A stretch of 64,000 bases of DNA from Clostridiales bacterium (lineage in GTDB: Bacteria; Bacillota; Clostridia; UBA1381), in NCBI GenBank assembly GCA_029226975.1, contig JAQXZB010000099.1, positions 51,241 to 115,240 on the forward strand, given 5' to 3'. The notes beneath the pieces are model-generated. The model saw only the letters and a program-made list of their open reading frames with translations, did no database searches and was not told the origin of the DNA. The translations under genes were made by a program, and so were the position numbers. Every line of letters begins with the position of its first letter. Within the stretch, counting starts at the first letter, position 1. This document shows, piece by piece, positions 1 through 9,745 of the stretch.

Positions 1-396
1 TTCAATCTTAAATAAAAACGGCTCACAAAGCACTATTTTAAGCTTTGGATTTTTCTCCAGTGCTTCTTTTATCATAAGGTCATATATAAATTCAAATTTC
101 TTAGCGTCCGCGCCTTGATTCATTCTTATTCCGAAGCCTATATCGTTTACACCGCTCAATATGCTTAAAATATTGCAGTCCACATTTAACGCGTCCTCAA
201 TCCAACGGCTGTAGGTGTCGGCTATTCTGCTGCCGTTGTAGGCTCTGTTATATACAACAGTGTCGGGATAATCGCACAGAAGCCTTGAAGCGATAAGATT
301 TACATAACCGTAGCCGTAGGCACAAACGGGGTTTTTTCCCGTTTTGTCCCTGCCGCAGTCGGTAAGCGAATCCCCTTGAAACAGTATTTTCAGCAT
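1..396 (-). CDS. SGNH/GDSL-type esterase, 3' end cut by the window edge
   Basis: Reading down from an ATG at 396 gives 132 residues with no stop before base 1, so the C-terminal part lies outside the window. The N-terminus carries the GDSL block I motif (LFQGDSLTDCGRD), with the nucleophile Ser at about residue 9. It also carries an SGVND block III, whose Asn contributes to the oxyanion hole. SGNH hydrolases remove acetyl or other acyl groups. No signal peptide is present, so this one is probably cytoplasmic and would act on imported oligosaccharides. Its start overlaps the stop of the upstream GH28-like gene by seven bases (ATGCTGA), which implies translational coupling. The Asp-His block V would lie in the missing part. 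Deacetylation of pectin-type oligosaccharides is inferred from context only. Confidence 0.85.
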   Translation of the reverse strand, partial: MLKILFQGDSLTDCGRDKTGKNPVCAYGYGYVNLIASRLLCDYPDTVVYNRAYNGSRIADTYSRWIEDALNVDCNILSILSGVNDIGFGIRMNQGADAKKFEFIYDLMIKEALEKNPKLKIVLCEPFLFKIE

Positions 397-2525
397 TGCT
401 TTTCCTTCCCTTTCTTAATCTTAATCAGTCCGAACATATGCGCCGTTTTTTCGGGTGCGGTTGAATGAAAAAGAGTATACGGATACCTTAAGCCCTCAGT
501 CTTTTTTGCTTCTATCTCCATTATAAAGCTGTCCGCGTCCTTGTCTATTCCCAATTTGTCAAAGGGAATTTCCACGCTTTCCCCGCAACCGAGATGTAAA
601 TGAGTTTTTACCGTTTTTTCTACCTTGGGCTCATTTTTAAACACATAGGTTATTTCCGCCGGGCATCTGAGCTGCGGAGCTGCGGCAGGCGCTCCGTTTC
701 GGTTTACCAAGGCGCATACCTCGCCGAAATCCGTTTCCTCCGCCGAAAACATAACCTCACCCTCACGCATTTTTGCGGGCATGGCAGTGTACAGTACAAA
801 ATCCCCTCTACCCGGAGTCTCGCTCATTATAATAAGCTTGTCATCCGAAACGGAAAACCGCACTGCCGCCCGGCGCATATCGTAATAATTTACAAATTCG
901 TACACCGGACACCGGGATATATCCTCTTTGTCGTACACAACAGCCTCCAGTTGTGTATAAAACCATTTATTTTCTATCTCATTTTCTTTATTTTTTATAA
1001 AGAATACATACTTGCCGGGAGCAAGCTTTAATTCAAATTCATATTCGCTGCTTTGACCCGGCAGCAAATCATAGGCAAACTCCCGTTCCCTTTCGGTGTT
1101 TTTCGGAGATACGGCAAGGCTTGCGGTTCCCAAAAGCCGTCTGCCGCTTTTATTTTCAAGGCGCACTAAAACTCTGCTTATATATCTGCCGCCGGGTATC
1201 GGCTTTGCAGAGGCACTGATGCTGCACTCTGCCTTAGCGGCAATTTCTTCCCCTTCGCCCTCAACGCGTATATTTTCGGCAAATCCGCATATGTCAAGAC
1301 CCAGTGCCTTAGGGGTATTTGCCCTTTTGCCGTTTACGGATATGTTTTTAAAAAGTACATTTTTTACATCATGCTCCCCGCAAAAGCCCTCCACTCTCGA
1401 ATTTGACAGCAGAATATCCCCCTCGCTTGTATATTCAATATCCGAAAAGGTTATATCACTTATACTGCCCATGGCATTGTCCCGGCTCCATACCGAGTCT
1501 GCAATTCTTATATCAAAAAGCTGCGCTCCGGGCGTGTCCTCTATTCTGATATTGTCAAACACAATATCCGAAACCTTTGCATGATCCCCATGGTGGATAC
1601 CCATAAGCGGATAGCCGGTAGACGAGTGGATTATATCTATATTTTCAAATCTGATATTTCTCACTCTGTCGGCGCGAAGTTCCACTCCCACCTCCATGGG
1701 TCTTGCAAAATCGTTCCACAGTACGGAATTTTTAAAAACAACATTTTCCGTATTGCCCTCTCCCAATGCCTTAACCACAAAGGAATCGTCCCAAACTCTT
1801 GTGAAAATATCCGATACGGTAACATTCCTTGAGCCGCATATATCAATCCCGTCGGAGTTGCCGCGGCAGCCGAAAATTTTCACATCGCGGATATTAACAT
1901 CATCACAGCCGGTTATTCTCATGCTCCAGTCATTGCTGTCATCAATGATTATTCCGTATATGCTTACATTTTTGCAGCCTCTTATGTCTATGCTCCTTGC
2001 AAAGTCGGGACGCATTTCATAGCTGTAGCGTTCCATGCAGATTTTGCCTTTACCGCATATGGTGAGATTTTTGCAGTTTTCGGCAATTATATTTCCCTCC
2101 AAAACCGCATCCTCCTCAAAGTACACAGCACTGTCATCCTCACTTACCCGTATTGTACCCACGCTCTTACGGTCGTTTTTTATGACAATAAGATTTTTTG
2201 CCCGAGGTATATCATTCTCACCCTCACTCCCGGCAAATATCATAAGATTATTTTCGCATCTGCCGTTTATTTCAAGGGAAAGCTTTGCCGGACCGTCAAG
2301 ATAAACATACGCACGTCCGTTTTCCGTTTTTACGGGTATATTTTTGCTTTTGGGTCTTATAACCGCGCTTTCGATTTTTTGTTCACTCTCAACCGTAAGC
2401 ACCGTTTTTTCATTTGCTTCAAGCAAAACATATTCCATTCTCGAAAAGCCGTTATAGGGCTTGGGGAAAATCCGGCAGCTTCGTACTTTTATAGGAACAC
2501 CGTTTTTTGATACTTTGTAATTCAT
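390..2525 (-). CDS. GH28-like right-handed parallel beta-helix protein
   Basis: This 711-aa protein has no signal peptide and is probably cytoplasmic. Residues 120-420 are a run of beta-helix coils with repeating V-x-I/F-x-N patterns. Within them, NSDGID and WDDSF resemble the first two acidic motifs of glycoside hydrolase family 28 (polygalacturonase-like). The GHG and RIK motifs of canonical polygalacturonases are not evident, and GIHHGD is the nearest match. The substrate is therefore probably not plain polygalacturonan, and a related oligosaccharide is likely. The C-terminal ~280 residues look like beta-sandwich modules. Ribosome site AAGGAG lies just upstream of the ATG. It is the second-last gene of the saccharide operon visible here and overlaps the SGNH gene. 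Confidence 0.72.
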   Translation of the reverse strand: MNYKVSKNGVPIKVRSCRIFPKPYNGFSRMEYVLLEANEKTVLTVESEQKIESAVIRPKSKNIPVKTENGRAYVYLDGPAKLSLEINGRCENNLMIFAGSEGENDIPRAKNLIVIKNDRKSVGTIRVSEDDSAVYFEEDAVLEGNIIAENCKNLTICGKGKICMERYSYEMRPDFARSIDIRGCKNVSIYGIIIDDSNDWSMRITGCDDVNIRDVKIFGCRGNSDGIDICGSRNVTVSDIFTRVWDDSFVVKALGEGNTENVVFKNSVLWNDFARPMEVGVELRADRVRNIRFENIDIIHSSTGYPLMGIHHGDHAKVSDIVFDNIRIEDTPGAQLFDIRIADSVWSRDNAMGSISDITFSDIEYTSEGDILLSNSRVEGFCGEHDVKNVLFKNISVNGKRANTPKALGLDICGFAENIRVEGEGEEIAAKAECSISASAKPIPGGRYISRVLVRLENKSGRRLLGTASLAVSPKNTEREREFAYDLLPGQSSEYEFELKLAPGKYVFFIKNKENEIENKWFYTQLEAVVYDKEDISRCPVYEFVNYYDMRRAAVRFSVSDDKLIIMSETPGRGDFVLYTAMPAKMREGEVMFSAEETDFGEVCALVNRNGAPAAAPQLRCPAEITYVFKNEPKVEKTVKTHLHLGCGESVEIPFDKLGIDKDADSFIMEIEAKKTEGLRYPYTLFHSTAPEKTAHMFGLIKIKKGKEKQC

Positions 2526-2545
2526 ATATATCTCCTTAAAACAAG

Positions 2546-2569
2546 AGAGGGGACATGGGGGTCCCCTCT
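2546..2569 (-). terminator. Intrinsic terminator or attenuator inside the operon
   Basis: A 9-bp stem (AGAGGGGAC / GTCCCCTCT) with a 6-base loop, followed on the minus strand by CTTGTTTT. It lies between the SLH beta-helix gene and the GH28-like gene, so it may reduce rather than stop expression of the last two genes. Confidence 0.6.
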
Positions 2570-2577
2570 TTTAAATT

Positions 2578-5454
2578 TTAATTATTTATAGGACCTACGG
2601 GTGCATTATTGCCCATTTTGCTCATATCAACATTTTGGAATTCGGGAATTTCCTTAAATACCTCGCTGTCCGCTTTAAGGGAATAATCCCCGCCTGCATA
2701 ATTCACAAAGCCCGGATCGGAGGTGGTTACATAGTTATTGCTTCCCTTTATCAGCTCAACAGCACCGCGGGTACTTTGCGGATTTACCGTTCCGTTGGTC
2801 TGACTGAGCTTGAATTTCAGGTTTACAACCAGGTTTTCGTCAAATACATTGGTTGCAACCGACTTGTAATACTCGTCCTTAAAGGTTGCAAGCTCCGGAT
2901 ACTTCTGAGCAAATATCGGATTTGCCGCATATTTTTGGGCAAGCTCCACTCTTTCCTTTTCCTCCGTCTTTGTCATATCCCAGGTTGCGCCCGCGGAATA
3001 TGTGTTCCAGCCGAGGAAGGTGGCGCTGCAGTCAACAAATATATTGCCCTTAATCGTATTGCGGTTGCCCTGCGCCGTAACGCCGATTACGTTGTTTGCG
3101 CCGTCCGAGCCGATATTTGCAAATACGTTGTTGTATATCTGAAGCGCATGGCCGTAATTATCGGTTCTTATTCCCGAAACGTTAAGCTGCTTTTTATACT
3201 CGCCTACCGGGAATATGCCTATATTATAGATATAGTTGTTGCGTATAACGCTTCCTCTCCACTGGGGCATATACTCGTTTCTTGTGTATATTGCGTCCAT
3301 ATCCAGACATTCCTTGACCGCGTCATGAATTTTGTTGTACTCAATTATGTGGTCATTTCCATGATAGTTGAATATACAGTGCGGTGCGTCGTAAATATCA
3401 TTATACGCCACATGAATACCCACTCCGTGCATTGCAATTGCGGGAACATATGCCTTTTGCAGATAGCCCACTCTGTGAATATTGTTGTTTATAATCGTAT
3501 TGCCGCTTGGCTCTAAGGTTTCCAAATCACCGCCGCGCAGATACAGACCCGTTCCGCCGATATTCTTTATGTGGTTGCTTTCAAGATGCACATTCGTTCC
3601 GTTAATGATAATTCCGCCGGAGCCGAAATTGAAGATATTGCAGTTTTTCACATCAATATGATCCACTCCGCCGCCCTCATCGACAAAGCCGTCCCATACA
3701 TGACCGGGGAAGGTCTGCGAATCGGTGTATTTGTCAATATCCGCAATATATACCGATGAACCGGAGCCTTTTTTGAAGTTTGCGCCGTTTAAGTCGGCTC
3801 CGCGCGATACCATCCAATCCTTGAAGCTCGGTATGCTGTATCCCGCGCTTGTTCCGATTACGGCATAGCCTCTGCCGCCCTCCATGGTTATGTTGCTTAC
3901 GGAAACATACTTGGCTCCGTTAAAGTTGAATATCGGAGTTTTCAGCATGGTAAGACCCATATCATAATCCTTTGTATCGAAATCCGCAGGCGGATAGTAG
4001 TAGAGTACGCCGCTGTCGCGGTCAATATAATACTCGCCCTCGCTGTCAAGCTCCTCAAGGAGATTTTCTCCAAAGAACCAACCGTTGGTATAGTATGTAT
4101 TTATACGTCCCTCTTTTATGGTAAGAAGCTTCTTTGCGTTATCAATCTTTTCAATCGGATAGGTGTTGTTTTCGTAGTTTATTGATATTGTACCGACGAT
4201 ATATGCGTCCTTTGCGTCCTTCCACTTGGAAATCCTGTCATCGCTGTATTTAAAGCCGAAGCTTTCCGCGTCCACATCGTCTGTCGGTACGGACAAAGAA
4301 CCGCTGTTGGGGTAACGGGCAAGGGTCTGGTTTTCATCGTTTACAATAAGCTCCGCCTGAGCATAGCGTCCCTTGTTGAAATAATGATAGCCCCTTGTGC
4401 TAAGCTCGCCGTAATCCTCTATGCCATGTTCCTTAAGATTTACCATGCGCACCTTTTCGGCCGCCTTTTTATCGAGCATTATTTTCTTTGCGTTCTCGTC
4501 CGCCGGCTTAAACCAGCTTTTTTCAATAGGCGTCTGACCGGAGATTGTAACCTCCTCGCCGGGATATGCGGTATAGGTTATAACGCTTCCCTCCCTGCCG
4601 GAGTCCTCCGCGGTAAAGGTCATTCCCTCGTCCATGTAATATGTGCCGCCTCTTAAATAAACCGTTACGCCGCCGTCGGGAAGATTTCCGGCCGTATTCA
4701 TGGAGCGTACAGCTTCCTTTGCCCTGTTTACGGTTGCAAAGGGTGAGCCCTCGCTTCCGTCATTATTGTCATTTCCCGAAGGGGAAACATACAGCTTTGC
4801 CGAAGCCTCCGTCACACCGGTGCCGGCAATTGCCCCTGTGCCGGGCTGCTGTATTCCTCCGTTTTTGTCAATAAGCCTTCCGGCGATAACGCCCGCCTCG
4901 GCTCTGGTTACATATCTTTGGGGATTGAAACGGTTTTCATGATCTCCGTTTATTATTTTCTTATCGTAAGCCACAAGAACATAGGGCTTGTAATTTTCAT
5001 CAATTTCCGCCCAGTCATATACCTTTGCCTTAACGGCATTTTCATCTGCCACATTGGTATCCGAAAGAGCGTTTGCCGCAATTTTTGCCGCCTGAGAGCG
5101 GGTTATCGGCGCATTGTAATCCGTATATTCACCAGCTTCGACAAGCCCTGTCTCAACCGCCTTTTGTATATACGGCGTCGCCCAGTAACCCTCTCCCGTC
5201 TCGGCTTCAAATCCTAAGGACTTTACTGTCACCGTAATAAATTCGGCAGCGCTTATGTATTCGTCCGGGTGCATTGTGCCGTCATCATAGCCGTTTATGA
5301 TGCCGTATCCGTTAAGACGCATCATTATGGATTTTGACCAGTGATTTGCAAGGTCCGAAAATTCCGGCTCCCTCGTTATCGCGGCAAAGCCCGCGGACTG
5401 CACCGTCAATGCCAAAAGAACGGACATTGCGGTTATTTTTCCAAGTTTGCCCAT
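2578..5454 (-). CDS. SLH-anchored parallel beta-helix protein (GH141-like)
   Basis: Surface protein of about 958 aa. A signal peptide is followed by three SLH repeats in roughly residues 30-205, which anchor proteins to pyruvylated wall polysaccharide. Next come a DUF1565-like start (LYVSPSGNDNNDG) and a long right-handed beta-helix. GEYYIDRDSGVLYYYPP and DMDAIY recur in its two paralogs at 13315-15984 and 16008-18197. The layout resembles GH141/GH120-type enzymes, but no family can be assigned by eye. An ATG three codons further up (5463) touches the AAGGAG site. The ATG at 5454 has a normal nine-base spacing and is preferred. Likely role: binding or cutting plant cell-wall polysaccharide at the cell surface. 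Confidence 0.8.
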   Translation of the reverse strand: MGKLGKITAMSVLLALTVQSAGFAAITREPEFSDLANHWSKSIMMRLNGYGIINGYDDGTMHPDEYISAAEFITVTVKSLGFEAETGEGYWATPYIQKAVETGLVEAGEYTDYNAPITRSQAAKIAANALSDTNVADENAVKAKVYDWAEIDENYKPYVLVAYDKKIINGDHENRFNPQRYVTRAEAGVIAGRLIDKNGGIQQPGTGAIAGTGVTEASAKLYVSPSGNDNNDGSEGSPFATVNRAKEAVRSMNTAGNLPDGGVTVYLRGGTYYMDEGMTFTAEDSGREGSVITYTAYPGEEVTISGQTPIEKSWFKPADENAKKIMLDKKAAEKVRMVNLKEHGIEDYGELSTRGYHYFNKGRYAQAELIVNDENQTLARYPNSGSLSVPTDDVDAESFGFKYSDDRISKWKDAKDAYIVGTISINYENNTYPIEKIDNAKKLLTIKEGRINTYYTNGWFFGENLLEELDSEGEYYIDRDSGVLYYYPPADFDTKDYDMGLTMLKTPIFNFNGAKYVSVSNITMEGGRGYAVIGTSAGYSIPSFKDWMVSRGADLNGANFKKGSGSSVYIADIDKYTDSQTFPGHVWDGFVDEGGGVDHIDVKNCNIFNFGSGGIIINGTNVHLESNHIKNIGGTGLYLRGGDLETLEPSGNTIINNNIHRVGYLQKAYVPAIAMHGVGIHVAYNDIYDAPHCIFNYHGNDHIIEYNKIHDAVKECLDMDAIYTRNEYMPQWRGSVIRNNYIYNIGIFPVGEYKKQLNVSGIRTDNYGHALQIYNNVFANIGSDGANNVIGVTAQGNRNTIKGNIFVDCSATFLGWNTYSAGATWDMTKTEEKERVELAQKYAANPIFAQKYPELATFKDEYYKSVATNVFDENLVVNLKFKLSQTNGTVNPQSTRGAVELIKGSNNYVTTSDPGFVNYAGGDYSLKADSEVFKEIPEFQNVDMSKMGNNAPVGPINN

Positions 5455-5514
5455 AAGGTTCATCTCCTTCCATGGAATTTATCCGGCAGGGCGCTCCCGC
5501 GCCCCGCCGCGGTT

Positions 5515-7059
5515 TTATTTATTTGAATTTTGCGTTCTCCATTCGTCTATCTGCCGCTGTATTTCCTCAACAATCTTATCGTCACCCGCGGCAATAAGCT
5601 TTTCCTGGAACTCATTGTATAAGCCCATCGGGTCAGCCGCCGCACCGGAATTTAACGAGGTCTTGTACTCACCCACAACCGCCGTTACCTGTGCAAGCTC
5701 TATCTTTATGGGGTCTGTATCGAGTGTAAATCCTTGAAGCTTTGAGCTTCTTGCCGAATCGTTTACATTCTTTATAAACTCGTTTTTAAGCGTAGGACTC
5801 TTGTCCTCCATGTATATCTCATAACCGTTGAAGGTGTTGCCTATCGCCCATCTGTATTGTCCGTAGGGGCTTTCCGAGGTGGGCTGCGAGGTGTAACCTA
5901 TGGGCTGAATTTCCGCATCGTTTACCTTTGTGTAATGCTCACCCTCTATACCGTATACAAGCAGATTATACAAATCCTTTCCCTTTTCCGTATTCATAAG
6001 CTCTATAAGCTTCATGGCGCGTTCGGGATGCTTTGAATTTATTGAAATCGCCGTATTTGACGCGGAAGCCGCGTAGGGTATGTAATGCTCGCTTTCAAAG
6101 GGTATTTTTACATATGCCGTTGAGCCTGCCGCCTTTTTGGTGTCTATTTCTGACTGAGTGGGCATATAGCCCTGACCTACAAGGTAGTTGCCGCCGCCCT
6201 TGACCTCGTAAACCTCGTTTCCCACATTTTCGGCGGTAAGTATATCCTTTCTGATATATCCCTTGCTAAACCAGTCGGCATATACCTCCACAAAGGTTTT
6301 GTACTCCGGTGTTCTGTAGAGATTTATCGGCGTATAATCGTCGCCGTCCGCTTTTATCTTATAGGGATTGGATATCCATTCATAGCCCTTTTCAACATGG
6401 TCCGCAAATCCGAATACGCCCTTTTTAAGGTCGCCTCCGTCCTTTATCAGCTTTATGTATTCCTCAATCTTATCCCAGGATTCCTTATCCATTGTTTCCT
6501 TTGATGAAAAGAATGCGGTAAGCTCCTCGGGGTTTATCTTATCCTTGTATTTTTCATAAATATCTATCGGGAAATCCAATGACGATACATATGATACCAT
6601 CTGCTGCATACAGGGAATACTGTAGAGCTTGCCGTCAACTCTTTGCTTATCCATGATCGCCTCGGGAATTTCCTCCTTAATTGACGGTGCAACCTTGTCT
6701 ATAAGCTCATCAAGCTCCAGATATGAGCCTTTCTTTACCTCGCTTGCATAAGGAAGCATCCAGCCATGCCATACTATGTCCAAATCCTCCTGTGACGCAC
6801 TGGCAAGCTTCCACTTTTCCGCATAATCCGCGGAGGCTATGCACTCAAATTCCACCGTTGTGTTTGGCAGATAATTTGCAAGCTCCTCGTTAAATTTATC
6901 CCATACCTTCTGTGAATCCTTCTGTTCGCCAGGACCTACGAAAATCCATTTGAGCGTAACCTGCTCATCCTCAACATCCGCCGTATTCTGTGCTCCGCAG
7001 CCGCTCAGAAGCATTGCCGACGCAGCCGCAAGCGCCAATATTTTTTTAAAAGCCTTCAT
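5515..7059 (-). CDS. ABC transporter substrate-binding lipoprotein (Lpl/DUF3502 type)
   Basis: 514 aa. The N-terminus is a lipoprotein signal with lipobox LLSGC, Cys21 being the lipidated residue. The body is a family-1 extracellular solute-binding fold, and the C-terminus matches the DUF3502 type that accompanies LplB/LplC-like permeases. It would bind an oligosaccharide outside the cell and hand it to the permeases encoded at 20627-22493. Start: GAGGAG, seven bases, ATG. It sits seven genes after the permeases, separated by surface proteins, which is unusual. No ABC ATPase gene lies in the window, so a shared MsmX-like ATPase encoded elsewhere is likely (inference). Confidence 0.9.
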   Translation of the reverse strand: MKAFKKILALAAASAMLLSGCGAQNTADVEDEQVTLKWIFVGPGEQKDSQKVWDKFNEELANYLPNTTVEFECIASADYAEKWKLASASQEDLDIVWHGWMLPYASEVKKGSYLELDELIDKVAPSIKEEIPEAIMDKQRVDGKLYSIPCMQQMVSYVSSLDFPIDIYEKYKDKINPEELTAFFSSKETMDKESWDKIEEYIKLIKDGGDLKKGVFGFADHVEKGYEWISNPYKIKADGDDYTPINLYRTPEYKTFVEVYADWFSKGYIRKDILTAENVGNEVYEVKGGGNYLVGQGYMPTQSEIDTKKAAGSTAYVKIPFESEHYIPYAASASNTAISINSKHPERAMKLIELMNTEKGKDLYNLLVYGIEGEHYTKVNDAEIQPIGYTSQPTSESPYGQYRWAIGNTFNGYEIYMEDKSPTLKNEFIKNVNDSARSSKLQGFTLDTDPIKIELAQVTAVVGEYKTSLNSGAAADPMGLYNEFQEKLIAAGDDKIVEEIQRQIDEWRTQNSNK

Positions 7060-7083
7060 TTTTAAACTCCTCTCGGTTATTAT

Positions 7084-9711
7084 TTATCTGAATATAACTA
7101 CCAGCTTGGGCGACCACCAAAATGCGTTTATAAGCACTGTGTCACCCTCGCATATATCAGCGGTGGAGGAATTGTAAACCTTCCCGTCACTGCTGTCGTA
7201 TCTGTAAACGGTGCCGTTTATAAGCAGCGTCTGATACCTTTCATTACCGCTTCTGTCGTAATAGTACACAAGCGCTGTTCTGCCGTTCTCGGACATGGAT
7301 ATAACTTTTGCAACGGTATTTCCGTTTCTTTGAAGATCATCTCCGTCTATACGCACCGGACCTATATCGTCCACCCGCACAAGAACTCTTATCATCTCCA
7401 GCTTATTGTTGGAGGTGGTGTATTCCACAACGTCCCCGCGCTTTAAATCCTCTATTTTCACATCGCTGTAATTTACTCTGCTGCTCCAGTTGGTGTTTGG
7501 CTGATTGTAAATTACATTATCTCCCGCAAGTATGCTCGTTCCGCCAATGAAGTTAAGGCAGGTGCATACCTCTCCGTCATCGTCAAGAGCATAGGAAATG
7601 CTGTCTATGATTACCGGCGTGTTGTAGCTTCCCTCATTGGCGGTGTTTGTGGTAATCGCGCCTATGCTTCCCGCCGCACCGGCGTCATAAATGCGTATGG
7701 GTGCCGGCAGGCTCACATCAGTTGAGCTTAGCTTGCTTGCAATTTTATATGCCTTTTCGTCCTTTCTGTCGCCGGGTATCATGAACTGTATGCTCTGACC
7801 GTCAACGAAGCTGAAGGGATATTTGTCAGCCATGTTCTTGTAAAATCGCACACCGCTTTGCATCTGGGCATTCATTACGAATTTATCCTCCGATGCGATA
7901 TAATATTTTTCCTGGCTTTTATCCTCGGCGGTTTCTATACTTGTTAGCAGTCCGCTGTCTGAGCTTTTGTATATAATAAGCTGATTTACTGTTCCGTCCT
8001 CGCCGCTTTGCTTTAAAAGTCCGACCACATCGCTTTTTGCCACCTTCCGACCGTTTACCTTGATGTTTTCCGAAAAGTCGAGAGTTTCAAAATTACCCTC
8101 CTTTGTAAACAGCCTGATTGAGCCTTTTTCCTCATTTTCATCATAATAGCATTTTACGACATAGGCATAATTCTTTCCGGTTTTAACTACCGTATACGCT
8201 TCTAACTTGTTAAAGCTGTCTATATAGAATGTGCCGTCATTGTCCATCATCGGCTCGTAGGTATTTTGCTGACCCTCCGAAAGTCGGCGCTCATAATCCT
8301 TTGTGAATATGTATCTTGAGCCGTCCTCCAAGGTTACCCCTCGCTCGCCCTTGTCAGTAAATATGTCAACCGCTCTTCCTGTTACCTTATTGTTTGAAAT
8401 ATACACCTCCGCAAGGGTATCGCCCTGGGTATTACGGCTTATCGCAACGGATACAACGCTTCCCGATGATATTGAAGAAAATTCTGTTTCTTCTCCGTCC
8501 ATATAATATTTGGATTTTATTTTGCTCTTTTCTCCCAACCCCAAGGAGCCTGCGTCATATTTAAAATTCAATATTTGATCCGTCGAAACAACCTTATCCA
8601 CCACAAAGGTTTCGTACTCCTTTATGATAACAACGTCATACTTTCCGTCCGCGTCATTGTCAATCAGGCGCACAAAGCCGTTTTCCGTCAGCAAATCCTG
8701 ATCTGTCGCCGCATCAAGCTTTTTCCCGTTGTAAATAAATACCGCATTCTCATCTATATTTACCGATTTTGTTTTATTGTTATAATAATAGTTAAATATT
8801 TTCTTTGTTGTGGTCTTAAGAATATCCTCGTCCTTCACTTCCACAACCTTGTTGTTGTCGTCCTGTGTAAGATGCACAAGGTTATACTCTCCGTCCTCGG
8901 ATTTGTAATATGCCTTTACCTTCAATCCCAAATAATTTGAAATATCCTCACTGCCCTTTTCAAACATCTCACCGCCTATTTTGCAGGCTGTGTCCTTATA
9001 TTCCGCAGCGGGCGATTCAAGGGAGGTATTTTCATATGCCTCAACCACTCCGATATATCTGTACAAATCAAGAGCGTATGACATATACATCTTATCCGTT
9101 ATTTCCTCCTCAACGGGAAATCCGTCCTTATAGCCGTTTATTACGATAAATCTTCTGCTTTCAAGAGTATTTTGTATAATAACAGCCGCATCTCCTACCG
9201 TTACCTGTGCGTCACTGCCTCCTTTTATACCGCTTATCAGACTGTTTGATACCGCCAGTGAGAAATACCCGGCCGGGTATCCTCCCTGATTTTCGGCCCA
9301 GTTTGAATACCCCAAAACGGATACCATTACCTTTATGACTCCGCCCACTGTTATCGGCTCATCGGGTTTAAATTCGCCGTTGCCGTAGCCGGTCATAATA
9401 CCTCTGTCATATAAATATTCAATGCTCGCCGCCGCATCGTTATCTGGCAGCACATCGGTATAAATCCTGCGCGGTGAGGGTGAAAGATTTTCCGCTCCCG
9501 CCGCTTTTGCCGCCGCTTTGGCAAATTCGGCTCTTGTTACGGGGTTTTGGGCGTCCTCCAAGGCAACGCCCGAAAATATCCCCAAATCGTTTAAAAGAGA
9601 AATCGCCTCACTCTGTGCGCTGCTTATGTTCAAATCCTCCTGCGCAAATGACAGGCACATAGGAAGCAGCAGACATATAAGCATAGCGCAGATGCCGGTT
9701 ATTTTCTTCAT
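7084..9711 (-). CDS. Secreted S-layer-type protein with N-terminal SLH repeats
   Basis: 875 aa. A signal peptide of about 23 residues is followed by three SLH-type repeats at roughly 28-72, 82-137 and 140-185; the second carries GIMTGYGNGEFKPDEPIT. The remaining 690 residues are a beta-rich, Lys/Asp/Glu-rich region with no domain I recognise, of the kind that follows SLH repeats in clostridial S-layer proteins. Start has AGGAGA seven bases upstream. Co-transcribed with the neighbouring surface proteins. A structural or polysaccharide-holding role is more likely than catalysis, but this is inference. Confidence 0.82.
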   Translation of the reverse strand: MKKITGICAMLICLLLPMCLSFAQEDLNISSAQSEAISLLNDLGIFSGVALEDAQNPVTRAEFAKAAAKAAGAENLSPSPRRIYTDVLPDNDAAASIEYLYDRGIMTGYGNGEFKPDEPITVGGVIKVMVSVLGYSNWAENQGGYPAGYFSLAVSNSLISGIKGGSDAQVTVGDAAVIIQNTLESRRFIVINGYKDGFPVEEEITDKMYMSYALDLYRYIGVVEAYENTSLESPAAEYKDTACKIGGEMFEKGSEDISNYLGLKVKAYYKSEDGEYNLVHLTQDDNNKVVEVKDEDILKTTTKKIFNYYYNNKTKSVNIDENAVFIYNGKKLDAATDQDLLTENGFVRLIDNDADGKYDVVIIKEYETFVVDKVVSTDQILNFKYDAGSLGLGEKSKIKSKYYMDGEETEFSSISSGSVVSVAISRNTQGDTLAEVYISNNKVTGRAVDIFTDKGERGVTLEDGSRYIFTKDYERRLSEGQQNTYEPMMDNDGTFYIDSFNKLEAYTVVKTGKNYAYVVKCYYDENEEKGSIRLFTKEGNFETLDFSENIKVNGRKVAKSDVVGLLKQSGEDGTVNQLIIYKSSDSGLLTSIETAEDKSQEKYYIASEDKFVMNAQMQSGVRFYKNMADKYPFSFVDGQSIQFMIPGDRKDEKAYKIASKLSSTDVSLPAPIRIYDAGAAGSIGAITTNTANEGSYNTPVIIDSISYALDDDGEVCTCLNFIGGTSILAGDNVIYNQPNTNWSSRVNYSDVKIEDLKRGDVVEYTTSNNKLEMIRVLVRVDDIGPVRIDGDDLQRNGNTVAKVISMSENGRTALVYYYDRSGNERYQTLLINGTVYRYDSSDGKVYNSSTADICEGDTVLINAFWWSPKLVVIFR

Positions 9712-9745
9712 ATACTCGTCTCCTTTCCTTAAATCCCGTTAATTT

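Noticed and set aside
2635..3516. 293-aa open frame on the plus strand
   Set aside because: It lies fully antisense to the SLH beta-helix gene, has no ribosome site and its residue make-up is that of a reverse-frame shadow.
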